Source: Lachnospiraceae bacterium
GTDB taxonomy: Bacteria; Bacillota; Clostridia; Lachnospirales; Lachnospiraceae
Direction: 5' to 3'
Length of the DNA stretch: 60,030 nt
Assembly (NCBI GenBank): GCA_900770345.1
Contig: CAAGKF010000119.1
Span: 1-60,030, forward strand
The notes under the pieces were generated by a model. That model did not search any database and was not told the origin of the DNA. It saw nothing but the letters and a program-made list of their open reading frames with translations. Positions within the stretch are counted from its first letter, which is position 1, and every line of letters starts with the position of its first letter. Both the position numbers and the translations under genes were made by a program. Shown piece after piece: positions 15,266 through 24,900 of the stretch.

Positions 15266-16483
15266 TTACCCCAGATACAGATAATCATTCATAACAGGCT
15301 GCAGCCCGTGATCCAGCAGCGCCTGATACACCTCCTCCACGGATCTGCCGTCGGAGATTTCAAACTGGTCGTCGCCTTTGTGTTCGATGTCATCTACATG
15401 CTCCCCGATTCCGGTGCTGACACCGGCGGAAATCTTGGTGGCCGCAATATTTACCAGATTATCTCTGACCCGCGCGCATTCTCTGGTTGATATTGTAATG
15501 CTTGCGAAGGGCATAAACAGCCGGTATGCACAGACTACCTGCAGAAGCTGCGGTTCATGAACATCCATAGGATTAATCCGGTCATTGTTTATGATCGGAC
15601 GAAGGCGCGGACATGAAAAGGCGATCTCCGCCTGAGGATATTTACGCTGCAGCAGATAGGCATGATACCCGGTGGCAAAGGCATCTTTCCTGAAATCATC
15701 CAGTCCCAGAAGAGCGCCGAAGCCTACGCCTCTCATGCCGCCCTTTAAGGCGCGCTCCTGGGCGTTCAGGCGATACGGAAAGATACGCTTATGTCCTGCC
15801 AGATGCAGTGTCTCATATTTATCCGAATTGTAGGTTTCCTGGAATACAGTGACGTAATCCGCACCGCAGGAATGGAGATACGCGTATTCATCCGAATTCA
15901 TCGGATACACCTCCAGGCCGATCACTCTGAAATATTTTCCGGCAATCCGACATGCCTTTCCGATATATTCCACATCAGATTTTCTGCGGCTTTCTCCTGT
16001 TAATATCAGTATTTCCTGAAGACCGGTTTTTGCAATAGCCGACATTTCTTTTTCAATTTCTTCCTCATTCAGCATGGCCCGGTTAATTTTGTTATGGCAG
16101 TTGAACCCGCAGTAAATACAGTAATTCTCGCAGTAATTAGCAATATAAAGGGGCGTAAACATATATACGCTGTTTCCGAAATGTCTGCGGGTCTCTCGGC
16201 GGGCAGCCTGAGCCATATCCTCCAGACAGGGCAGCGCGGCCGGTGACAGCAAAGCCCCGAAATCCTCCGGTGACCGGTTATCCTTTGCCAGGGCCCGCAG
16301 TACATCTTCTTTCGTATAGCGTGTTTCATCATAAGAATGAAAAGCCCGCACTACCTGCTCCTGCACATCCGATTCCACCGCTTCCATTCCCGGAAGATAG
16401 GTCATATGATCGATCCGGTTCTTCTTCTGATCCTCCAGAATTTCCTCATTCAGAATACTTTGATTAATATGATTCTTTTCCAT
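15266..16483 (-). CDS. thiH: 2-iminoacetate synthase ThiH
   Basis: A 405-residue radical SAM enzyme. ATG at 16483 follows ACAGGAGG; six codons upstream are in frame but lack a site. The [4Fe-4S]/SAM motif is CENYCIYC (Cys118, Cys122, Cys125). GESRRKSDVEYI and the C-terminal biotin/thiamin-synthesis-associated domain (about 260-380) fit ThiH of the anaerobic pathway. It cleaves tyrosine to 2-iminoacetate (dehydroglycine) and p-cresol for the thiazole of thiamine. It is the fourth gene of thiSFGH. In anaerobes ThiH replaces the oxygen-using ThiO, consistent with PFOR nearby. Confidence 0.95.
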   Translation of the reverse strand: MEKNHINQSILNEEILEDQKKNRIDHMTYLPGMEAVESDVQEQVVRAFHSYDETRYTKEDVLRALAKDNRSPEDFGALLSPAALPCLEDMAQAARRETRRHFGNSVYMFTPLYIANYCENYCIYCGFNCHNKINRAMLNEEEIEKEMSAIAKTGLQEILILTGESRRKSDVEYIGKACRIAGKYFRVIGLEVYPMNSDEYAYLHSCGADYVTVFQETYNSDKYETLHLAGHKRIFPYRLNAQERALKGGMRGVGFGALLGLDDFRKDAFATGYHAYLLQRKYPQAEIAFSCPRLRPIINNDRINPMDVHEPQLLQVVCAYRLFMPFASITISTRECARVRDNLVNIAATKISAGVSTGIGEHVDDIEHKGDDQFEISDGRSVEEVYQALLDHGLQPVMNDYLYLG

Positions 16484-16497
16484 CCTGATGCCTCCTG

Positions 16498-17274
16498 TCA
16501 ATCCTGCAGATATCCGGTGAGAGGAGAAGAAGCGCTGGCTCCTCTCTCAATGATCCTTCCGGCGCCGGACAGATACGCGGCTCTGCCTGCTTCGATCGCC
16601 TTTCTGAACGCCTCCGCCATAGCCGGCACATCTCCCGCTGTCGCGATCGCGGTATTTGCCATTACCGCCGCGGCTCCCATTTCCATGGCCTCACAGGCCT
16701 GAGACGGACGGCCGATCCCTGCATCCACAATAATCGGCAGGTCAATCTCATCAATAAGGATCTGAATAAAATCCCTTGTACAGAGCCCCTTGTTGGAGCC
16801 GATCGGCGCTGCCAGCGGCATAATACAGGCTGCTCCCGCATTTGCCAGATCTCTTGCGGCATTCAGATCCGGATACATATACGGCATTACCACAAAGCCT
16901 TCTTTGGCAAGGATCTCTGTTGCCCTGACAGTTTCCTGATTATCCGGAAGCAGATATTTGATATCACGGATCACTTCAACCTTTATAAAATCACCGCAGC
17001 CGATCTCCCTGGCCAGGCGGGCAATCCGCACGGCCTCTTCCGCGTTTCTCGCGCCGGAGGTATTGGGCAGAAGCGTAATATCCTCCGGAATATAATCCAG
17101 AATATTTGCCAGCCCTCCTTCATTGGCGCGGCGAAGGGCCAGTGTAATGATTTGCGCTTTTGCCTTCTCAATACATGCCTTTACAAGATCCAGAGAAAAT
17201 TTCCCGGAACCCAGAATAAAGCGGGAGGTAAACTCGTGTCCTCCCAGAACCAGCTTATCTTCATATTGCTCCAT
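16498..17274 (-). CDS. thiG: Thiazole synthase ThiG
   Basis: A 258-residue TIM-barrel enzyme that condenses 1-deoxyxylulose 5-phosphate, 2-iminoacetate and ThiS thiocarboxylate into the thiazole phosphate. GDFIKVEVI carries the Schiff-base Lys98; LPNTSGARNAEEAV, MPYMYPDLNAARDL and the phosphate loop VDAGIGRPSQACEAMEMG are all in place. ATG at 17274 has AAGGA 7 bases before it; the ATG six bases upstream is too close to that site. It ends 14 bases before thiH starts. Normal length for the family. Confidence 0.96.
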   Translation of the reverse strand: MEQYEDKLVLGGHEFTSRFILGSGKFSLDLVKACIEKAKAQIITLALRRANEGGLANILDYIPEDITLLPNTSGARNAEEAVRIARLAREIGCGDFIKVEVIRDIKYLLPDNQETVRATEILAKEGFVVMPYMYPDLNAARDLANAGAACIMPLAAPIGSNKGLCTRDFIQILIDEIDLPIIVDAGIGRPSQACEAMEMGAAAVMANTAIATAGDVPAMAEAFRKAIEAGRAAYLSGAGRIIERGASASSPLTGYLQD

Positions 17275-17304
17275 ATTCATTTCCTTCTTTCTTCTGATTT
17301 TACG

Positions 17305-17943
17305 TTATACTTCTTCTTCACCCAGAAGCAGCCGGGTGATCATATTGGCTTCATGGGCGGCACAGACAGCCACCCGCGGTGCCATCAGCCCATGGCCTGG
17401 CGACGGCTCCGAGACTCCGTCCCCGCAGAGATAAAACCGGGAAGATATCCGTCGGGTGCGGATCTGATTGCTGCTTCCGTATCCGGCCATCCCTGACGCT
17501 GCCACCAGTGGCTTCTCCGGAAAACGGGTCAGAATCCCTTCTGTCAGCATTGCCTTGGCCTCCGGAACATCAAAGGCCTCACAGATGATGGAATCCTCCG
17601 CAAACAATGCCTCCAAATTTTCTCCTGTTACTGTTACACAGTCCGTTCGGATATCCAAATAGGGATTGATCTTCATCAGAACAGATTTCAGAGCTTCCGT
17701 CTTATACATCCCAACATGCTCCATAAAATACTGCTGCCGGTTCAGATTGGTCAGATCCACCCGGTCAAAATCAATGAGATGCAGATGCCCTACGCCGATA
17801 CGGGCCAGAGAAACGGCCACATTGGAACCAAGTCCTCCGAGTCCCGCAATGGCAACCCTTCCCCCGGACAGACGTTCCTGAACCTCTTTTGTATGGCGCT
17901 CACACAGCGTCCCATACAGCTCCTTCTGCGAAAATAATTTCAT
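17305..17943 (-). CDS. thiF: ThiS adenylyltransferase ThiF (short clostridial form)
   Basis: A 212-residue E1-like enzyme that adenylates the C-terminal glycine of ThiS. The nucleotide loop is GLGGLGSN (34-41), followed by HLHLIDFDRVDLTNLNRQ with Asp58 and Asp60. The two CxxC zinc knuckles of the MoeB/ThiF long form are absent, as is usual in clostridial ThiF proteins of this length. ATG at 17943 lies one base after the thiS stop, with GGGAGGTGG inside the end of thiS; this gives tight coupling. Second gene of thiSFGH. Confidence 0.93.
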   Translation of the reverse strand: MKLFSQKELYGTLCERHTKEVQERLSGGRVAIAGLGGLGSNVAVSLARIGVGHLHLIDFDRVDLTNLNRQQYFMEHVGMYKTEALKSVLMKINPYLDIRTDCVTVTGENLEALFAEDSIICEAFDVPEAKAMLTEGILTRFPEKPLVAASGMAGYGSSNQIRTRRISSRFYLCGDGVSEPSPGHGLMAPRVAVCAAHEANMITRLLLGEEEV

Positions 17944-17944
17944 T

Positions 17945-18142
17945 TCAGCCACCTCCCACAAAGCTTACGATCTCCAGTTTATCTCCGTCCTTCAGAACAG
18001 TGGAGCTGTAGTCCGATTTCGGAACAATTGTTCCGTTCAGTTCCACAGCAATGCGCCGGATCTGATAATGATTCGCCTCCAGACATTCAGAGACGGTAAT
18101 ACCCGCTTCCAGGCCGGTCTCTTTTCCGTTTACTGTTATCAT
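17945..18142 (-). CDS. thiS: Sulfur carrier protein ThiS
   Basis: A 65-residue ubiquitin-like protein ending in VGGG, the di-glycine tail that becomes a thiocarboxylate and donates sulfur to ThiG. It begins MITVNGKETGLEAGITVSE. ATG at 18142 follows AAAGGAG; the frame extends upstream only through the terminator hairpin. First gene of the operon, directly behind the riboswitch expression platform. Confidence 0.94.
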   Translation of the reverse strand: MITVNGKETGLEAGITVSECLEANHYQIRRIAVELNGTIVPKSDYSSTVLKDGDKLEIVSFVGGG

Positions 18143-18161
18143 GGCTTCTCCTTTCCGAAAG

Positions 18162-18217
18162 AAAAAAGGCGTCCACAAAGAACTACACCCGCGGTGGTGT
18201 ACCCCTTCATGAACGCC
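18162..18217 (-). terminator. Terminator before thiS (riboswitch expression platform)
   Basis: On the minus strand AGGCGTTCATGAAGG pairs with the segment ending GTGGACGCCT, with an inner ACACC/GGTGT hairpin, then CTTTTTTC. It ends about 20 bases before the thiS start, so readthrough decides operon expression. Confidence 0.8.
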
Positions 18218-18261
18218 TGTTCACTCTCAAATTTACTGTATTTCATTTTTCAGATTCAGAT

Positions 18262-18295
18262 AACGAAACAAGGGAGACGCCAACAGCGTCTCCCG
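18262..18295 (-). terminator. Second hairpin between riboswitch and thiS
   Basis: A perfect GGGAGACGC/GCGTCTCCC stem with a five-base loop, followed by TTGTTTCG, a poor U-tract. It lies between the TPP aptamer and the stronger terminator at 18162-18217 and may be a first terminator or a switching element. Confidence 0.6.
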
Positions 18296-18312
18296 AATGA
18301 TACAGATTATTC

Positions 18313-18398
18313 GTTCATCCCTACGTTGGCATTATCCAAATCAGGTATACGGGTCGAAGTTCTGACTTCCTCTCAGCCCAGCTCATGAGCTCCCCGGA
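18313..18398 (-). ncRNA. TPP riboswitch (THI element)
   Basis: On the minus strand the conserved THI blocks appear in order: GGGAGC-like P1 region, GGGCTGAGAGG, GACCCGTATACCTGATTTGG, ATAATGCCAACGTAGGGA. These bind the pyrimidine and pyrophosphate of thiamine pyrophosphate. Located 170 bases upstream of thiS with two terminator-like hairpins between, so thiSFGH (and probably the nuclease gene) should be switched off by TPP. Confidence 0.97.
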
Positions 18399-18552
18399 TT
18401 TATTTACAGATTCAGTATAAAACGGTAGCCGTAAAATGTCAAGCAGGGATTTCCCGCTGCCCTGATTTAGGCTGTTCTTATTTGTCCCCATCTGCTGCAA
18501 TAAATCAAACAAAAAGCAGGATCACTCAATGATGATTCTGCAATCTTTTTAA

Positions 18553-18625
<73 letters not shown>

Positions 18626-18888
18626 GTATTCTGTACTTGACCTTATAAGTGTATCATACAGCAGTGAAAAAAGCAAGTTTTTTCCTGAAGAAAGGAGAAA
18701 TAAAAAAAGAGAACTGCTGAACTGATAAACAAAGATATTGTCGGAGTCAAAACAGCAATGACACTATCTGGATTCCTCCTTATTGATACAGCCATTGCCG
18801 TTATGTTGCTCCTTGACAGATTCTTTATCATTGTTATAATTCAAAAGAAACTACTCTTACTTTCTTCATCACAGCTGTCTGCTAAAAA

Positions 18889-20118
18889 TTAATCCCCATA
18901 AAAAACAAGACGGGTAACATACCCCTTGTCATCGAAATAAACGCCGTTATAATATTGGCCGCCGTTCAGATCCCGCCTTGTCACAGTATGTACTTCATTG
19001 TTGATCGCAACTTCCGCGGTGGCATCCTTTCTCACGTAAAGCTTTCCCTCATACACAGGCTTTTCCACACGGTCATCACTGTAATAATACAGCACCACCG
19101 GACTGCCGTCCTCTGATGGATGATAATAATATTCCTCATCACCATAGCGTGATGTATCCGCAGGATGAAGAGCTCCGTCTCTGTATACCAGCGTTCTGCG
19201 CTCTCCTGTGAGATCATCAAACACCAGCGTAACCTCATCACCGGGCTTCATATTTCCGGGAGCCGCAATGGCTTTCAGATAGACAGCCTCCACCTCGTAG
19301 TATTCCCCTTTATCCCTGACCGTTCCATCCTCCAGAGAAAAAGACAGGGAGGAGCAGCCGTCCGTATATCCATAGCTGTCGATCTTCTGCTTGCTGGGGG
19401 CATCAGACTGAGTCTCCACCGGCACGATAACCGGAGCCCCCGGGCTGCTGTTTTCGGAGCTGCCTCCCTGACTGCTTGCTCCCGTCTGTGCCTCTGCCAG
19501 TCCATAGGGCTCCATCTCCTTCAAAAGCACAATATTGGCCTTCTCGTAAGCGTTAAAAACATTATCATCAAAATCATCCGGTTCAACCGTACCGCGATAC
19601 CAGTCTTTATTCCCAAAATAAGCCGACAGCTCCGGACTGGTGAACTTTCTGCCGTGGCGGGCATAGATTTCATTCCTGCCGATACGCAGTTCCTCCTTCG
19701 TATACCGCACCAGTTCTTCCCTTGTAAGATAGCGGCTGCTGCTGTCCGGAAAAATATAATCACGGTAAACAGCTGCCGACGTTTGCTCCTGAAACTGGCG
19801 GTCATTTTCTGCCTGAGCAGATATCTCCCGGGCGGAAGTCTCCCGGGCGAAAGTCTCCCGATCAGAAGCTGTCTGACCGGCCGTCTGGCCCGCTGCCTCC
19901 GAAACAGGCGCCGGCTGCGCAGCCGTCTGGGCGGAACTCTCCCGACCGGAAGCTGTCTGAGCCTCAGTTTCATTTTCACTTTCCCTCCGGCTGCTGTCCT
20001 CCTGTTCATCGGACAGCACTTCCCCCATGATCTTCTGAACATTCGGTTTAACAGTCACAGGCACACAGCTGTTTAACATCAGACAGATAACTGCCCCGTA
20101 CAGCCACGTTTTTCTCAT
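18889..20118 (-). CDS. YARHG-domain lipoprotein
   Basis: A 409-residue surface lipoprotein. ATG at 20118 follows GAGGAGG; upstream codons in frame lack a site. The signal ends at lipobox LNSC (Cys18). Residues 35-118 are a low-complexity linker rich in Ser, Glu, Ala and Gln with repeated RE-x-x-A units. The YARHG domain (about 125-205) contains RIGRNEIYARHGRKF and a DWYRG block. A second Ser/Pro-rich linker (205-265) leads to a C-terminal beta-rich domain ending VYFDDKGYVTRLVFYGD. Known: YARHG domains are extracellular, of uncertain function, common in Clostridia. Single-gene unit. Confidence 0.85.
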   Translation of the reverse strand: MRKTWLYGAVICLMLNSCVPVTVKPNVQKIMGEVLSDEQEDSSRRESENETEAQTASGRESSAQTAAQPAPVSEAAGQTAGQTASDRETFARETSAREISAQAENDRQFQEQTSAAVYRDYIFPDSSSRYLTREELVRYTKEELRIGRNEIYARHGRKFTSPELSAYFGNKDWYRGTVEPDDFDDNVFNAYEKANIVLLKEMEPYGLAEAQTGASSQGGSSENSSPGAPVIVPVETQSDAPSKQKIDSYGYTDGCSSLSFSLEDGTVRDKGEYYEVEAVYLKAIAAPGNMKPGDEVTLVFDDLTGERRTLVYRDGALHPADTSRYGDEEYYYHPSEDGSPVVLYYYSDDRVEKPVYEGKLYVRKDATAEVAINNEVHTVTRRDLNGGQYYNGVYFDDKGYVTRLVFYGD

Positions 20119-20192
20119 TGGTCTCCTCCTCTGCCTTTCTGTATTCTCGGAATCTCCATCTGCTGCTTCAATATGATTCCCCTTTGACTTCT

Positions 20193-21812
20193 TTACTCCC
20201 GGCAAAAAACCATTTCTCCTCTCAGCCAGGTGCCCCGAACCGGGATATCTCTGATCTTTTCGGGATCTGTCTCAAAGGGATCCTGATCCAGCACCACAAA
20301 ATCCGCCAGCATACCGGGCCTGATGCGCCCTTTGATCCCTTCTTCAAAGCTGCTCTCCGCTCCGCGGATCGTATAACTGTCCAATGCCTCCTGTACAGTA
20401 AAGCTTTGCTCTGGAAGATAGGGAGCCTCATGGCCGCTGAAACTGGTTCTGGTCACGGCACACTGCATGGAGGCCAGAGCATCCGGAAGCTCTACGGGAC
20501 AATCTGACCCGTTGCTGACGGAAACCCCTTTCTGCAGCAGAGTCTTCCAGTTATAGCTGGTGGAAGCCAGTTCCTTTCCCACTCGCTGTTCCACGATATG
20601 AGTATCATAATCCAGAAAAATACTCTGCGCATAAACGTGAAGCCCCAGTTCGGCTATTTTTTCCAGCTGATCCGCTCTGGTGATCTGGCAGTGAACAATG
20701 CCATGCCTGTGATCCTTTCTTGGATGCTCCTTCAGTGCCTTCTCATAGGCATGGAGTACCCGGTCCAGACAGGCATCGCCGATCGCATGGACAGCCGCCT
20801 GCAGTCCCTGCTCATTAGCATAGCTGATCATCTCATCCAGAGTCTCCTGACTGAACACGGGGATACCTGCAGTCGAAGGGTCATCCGCATAGGGCCGGCT
20901 TAAAAATGCTGTTCTGGATCCCAGAGCGCCGTCACCCAGCATCTTTAATGGGCCGATCTTAAACAGCTCCGTTCCCGCACCGGTATAATTCCCTGCCTCA
21001 ATAAATTCCTTCAGGCCGGGCAGATCCGTAAAATTACTCTGCTCGTACACACGCACTGTCAGCTCTCCGGAAGCTTCCAGTTCTCTGTAAACCTCATTAA
21101 CTATCTTCCAGGGTACTGCCCGGAAAACACAATAGTCATCTGTCTGGCTGCTGGTGATGCCATAACTGTTCAGTGTCCGGCAGGCTGTGCGGATCATATC
21201 CTTTAGGGTTTCCCTATCCGGCGCGGGGATAGCCTGATAAACCATATCCATGGCATTGTCAAAAAAACGGCCATCCAGCTTTCCTTCTTCCATGCCAATA
21301 CGCCCTCCCGCCGGCTGAAGAGTATTCTCTGTCACTCCCAGAACTTCCAAAGCCCTGCTGTTGACCACAAGACAGTGACCGCAGGCGCGCACCGCGCAGA
21401 CGGGGATCTGATCCGTCACCTGATCCAGATCATAGCGGTCCGGCATCCGCTCCGCATCAGCAAAATAATCCTGATTCCACCCTCGCCCCATCAGCCAGGC
21501 TCCCTCTTTCGGAGGATGTTCTGCATAAAAATCCTTCAGACATTTCAGCATATCGGCCAGACTGCCGGTATGGGCTGCCAGCTGCGCTTCATTCAGGGCC
21601 TTTCCAAAAGAAAGAAGGTGCATATGGCTGTCATTAAAGCCGCTGCACACAAATCTGCCGTTCAGATCCGTCAATTCATCGTTCTCTGCCATCAGTGCTT
21701 TCGCATCCTCGCTGCTGCCTGCGAACACAAACCTGCCGTCTTCCACGGCAAAAGCCTGAACAAGCGGCAGAGCACCTGTATAAATATGTCCATTATAATA
21801 AATCTGCTTCAT
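20193..21812 (-). CDS. YtcJ-type metal-dependent amidohydrolase
   Basis: A 539-residue Amidohydro_3-family enzyme starting after GAAGGAG. The metal-binding H-x-H is in FNDSHMHLLSF (His63, His65); HAIGDACLDRVLHAYE, HGIVHCQI and SNGSDCPVE give the further ligands and catalytic Asp. The C-terminal small beta domain (GIKGRIRPGMLADFVVLD) is typical of imidase/amidohydrolase barrels. Known: YtcJ-like proteins hydrolyse amides, including N-substituted formamides, but most are uncharacterised. It overlaps nothing and is followed 75 bases on by the YARHG gene. Substrate cannot be told from the sequence. Confidence 0.88.
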   Translation of the reverse strand: MKQIYYNGHIYTGALPLVQAFAVEDGRFVFAGSSEDAKALMAENDELTDLNGRFVCSGFNDSHMHLLSFGKALNEAQLAAHTGSLADMLKCLKDFYAEHPPKEGAWLMGRGWNQDYFADAERMPDRYDLDQVTDQIPVCAVRACGHCLVVNSRALEVLGVTENTLQPAGGRIGMEEGKLDGRFFDNAMDMVYQAIPAPDRETLKDMIRTACRTLNSYGITSSQTDDYCVFRAVPWKIVNEVYRELEASGELTVRVYEQSNFTDLPGLKEFIEAGNYTGAGTELFKIGPLKMLGDGALGSRTAFLSRPYADDPSTAGIPVFSQETLDEMISYANEQGLQAAVHAIGDACLDRVLHAYEKALKEHPRKDHRHGIVHCQITRADQLEKIAELGLHVYAQSIFLDYDTHIVEQRVGKELASTSYNWKTLLQKGVSVSNGSDCPVELPDALASMQCAVTRTSFSGHEAPYLPEQSFTVQEALDSYTIRGAESSFEEGIKGRIRPGMLADFVVLDQDPFETDPEKIRDIPVRGTWLRGEMVFCRE

Positions 21813-21882
21813 TTCTCCGCTCCTTCTGCTCCGGGCCTGCTGTCTCCGGATAAAATATGCGCCGACGGACGCGCACCTGTAA

Positions 21883-21915
21883 AAGGGCGCTGCCCCGCAA
21901 TGGAACAGCGCCCTT
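21883..21915 (-). terminator. Intrinsic terminator of nifJ
   Basis: A perfect 10-bp stem AAGGGCGCTG/CAGCGCCCTT with a short loop and T-rich tail on the minus strand, 25 bases after the nifJ stop. Confidence 0.85.
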
Positions 21916-21939
21916 CTATTATTTATTCACTATTCAGGA

Positions 21940-24900
21940 TTAGTCATTTCCGTACAGTGCAACCAGCTTCTGTAAGTGATCATAGCGATCCTTAGCTTCC
22001 TGCTCATTGCGTGCGAACAGCTCTGCTGCTCTGGTCGGGTTCTTCATGGTCAGGGACAGATAACGAACCTCACCCTTTAAGAAGTCCTGATATGCTTCCA
22101 TCTTAGGAGCCTTGGAGTCCAGAGTGAACTTCTTCTCAGCTGCCGGATTGTAACGGAAGTTATTCCAGTAGCCGCACTCCAGAGCCAGCTTCTCCTCGGT
22201 CTGAGCCTTGTCCATGCCCTTCTTGATACCATGGTTGATACATGGAGCATAAGCAATGATCAGAGATGGTCCCGGATAAGCCTCTGCCTCAGCAATTGCC
22301 TTAACAGTCTGAGCCATATCGCCGCCCATACATACCTGAGCAACATATACGTAGCCGTAGCTCATAGCGATACCAGCAAGATCCTTCTTCTTGGTATCCT
22401 TACCGCCTGCTGCGAACTGTGCAACAGCACCGGTCTTGGTAGCCTTGGAAGCCTGGCCGCCTGTATTGGAGTAAACCTCGGTATCGAATACCATTACATT
22501 GATATCCTTGCCGGATGCCAGAACATGGTCAACACCGCCGAAGCCGATATCGTAAGCCCATCCGTCACCGCCGAAGATCCACTGGGACTTCTTAGCCAGG
22601 AAATCTTTGTTAGCAACAATGTCCTTGCAGGTCGGGCAGTCAATGCCGTCCAGAGCCTTAACCAGCTTGTCTGTAGCTGCGCCGTTCAGTGCGCCTACTG
22701 CGAAGGTATCAAGCCATTCCTTGCAGGCTGCCTTAACTTCCTCAGAAGCCTGCTCATTAGCTGCAACAGCCTCAACCTTAGCCTTTAAGCCATCTCTGAT
22801 AGCCTTCTGAGCCAGTAACATACCGTAACCGAACTCAGCGTTGTCCTCAAACAGGGAGTTATCCCATGCAGGACCCTGGCCCTTTGCATTTACGGTGTAA
22901 GGAGTAGATGGTGAGGAGTTGCCCCAGATGGAGGAACATCCCGTTGCGTTTGCAATGTACATTCTGTCACCGAACAGCTGAGTGATCAGCTTCGCATAAG
23001 GAGTCTCGCCGCATCCTGCGCAAGCGCCGGAGAATTCAAGAAGAGGCTGCTTGAACTGGCTGCCCTTTACGGTGTTCTCTTTGAACTTGGCAATAACCTC
23101 ATCCTTAACCGGTACAGTAACACCGAAATCAAAGATTGCCTGCTCGCCAAGAGTCTTCTCAAGCGGTTCCATGGTCAGAGCCTTGTTACCCTTCATGCCT
23201 GGGCAGACATTTGCACAGGAACCACATCCGGTACAATCCAGAGAGGATACAGTCATAGCGAACTTGTAACCTGGCATACCGGTCATATCCTTCATCTTCA
23301 TATCTGCAGGAGCAGCAGCAGCTTCCTCAGCTGTCATAGCTACAGGACGGATAACTGCATGCGGGCAGACATAAGAACAGAAATTACACTGGATACAGTT
23401 GTCAGGATTCCATACCGGAACCTTAACAGCAATACCGCGCTTCTCGTATGCTGCAGAACCGGATGGTGTAGAACCGTCTACATAATCCTTGAATGCAGAT
23501 ACAGGCAGGGAATTGCCTTCCTGAGCAGAAACCTTGGTCTGAATATTGTTAACGAAGTCAACAACTTCCTTTCTTCCCTCGGTAACTACCTTGTAATCAA
23601 GTCCTTCATCCTCACAGTTGGACCACTCAGCAGGAACCTCTACCTTGTGAACGCCCTTAGCGCCGGCATCGATAGCTGCCCAGTTCTTCATAACAACGTC
23701 CTCGCCCTTACGTCCGTAAGTAGCCTTTGCAGCTGCCTTCATCAGCTCGTTAGCCTTCTCTGCAGGAATGATGCCTGTCAGTTCGAAGAATGCGGACTGA
23801 AGGATAGTGTTGATACGTGTCGGGCCCATACCGGTTTCGATACCGATCTTAACGCCGTCGATGGTATAGAAATTGATCTTGTGATCAGCGATGAACTTCT
23901 TAACCTGTCCTGGCAGATGCTTCTCGAGGCCTTCCATATCCCATGAGCAGTTTAACAGGAAAGTACCGCCGTCAACCAGCTCCTGAACCATGTTGTACTT
24001 ACGTACATAGGAAGGATTGTGACATGCAACGAAGTTAGCCTTGTGGATCAGGTATGTAGACTTGATCGGGCTGTGTCCGAAACGCAGGTGAGACATTGTG
24101 ATACCGCCGGACTTCTTGGAGTCATAATCAAAATAAGCCTGAGCGTACATATCAGTGTTGTCACCGATGATCTTGATGGAGTTCTTGTTCGCACCTACAG
24201 TACCGTCAGCGCCCAGACCCCAGAACTTACAGTTGGTAGTTCCCTCAGGAGTGGTAACTAACGGAGCACCGATCTCCAGAGACAGGTTGGTAACATCATC
24301 AACGATACCCAGAGTATACGGAGACTTGGTCTCATTCTCAAATACTGCTACGATCTGAGCAGGTGTGGTATCCTTGGAGCCTAAGCCGTAACGGCCGGTC
24401 AGAACCTTAACCTGATCAAACTTGCTTCCCTTCAGGGCTGCAACAACATCCAGGTACAGAGGCTCGCCCATAGCGCCTGGCTCTTTTGTTCTGTCTAATA
24501 CATTGATAACCTTAACGGTATCAGGAATAGCGTCAATCAGTGCCTGTGCGGAGAATGGTCTGTACAGACGAACCTTAACAACACCAACCTTCTTTCCCTG
24601 CTTAACCAGGTAATCGATGGTCTCCTCGATTGTATCGTTTACGGAACCCATAGCGATGATTACGCTCTCAGCATCAGCTGCGCCGTAGTAGTTGAACAGC
24701 TTGTAATCGGTGCCGATCTTAGCGTTAACCTTGTCCATGTACTCCTGTACGATTGCAGGAAGTGCATCATAATATGGGTTGCAGGCTTCTCTTGCCTGGA
24801 AGAAGATATCCGGGTTCTGAGCGGAACCTCTCTGGCATGGATGATTTGGATTCAGAGCATGCTTACGGAACTCTGCGATAGCATCCATATCAGCCATTTC

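Noticed and set aside
22231..22788. Long frames on the plus strand across nifJ
   Set aside because: They arise from the strong codon bias of nifJ on the other strand and have no start signals.
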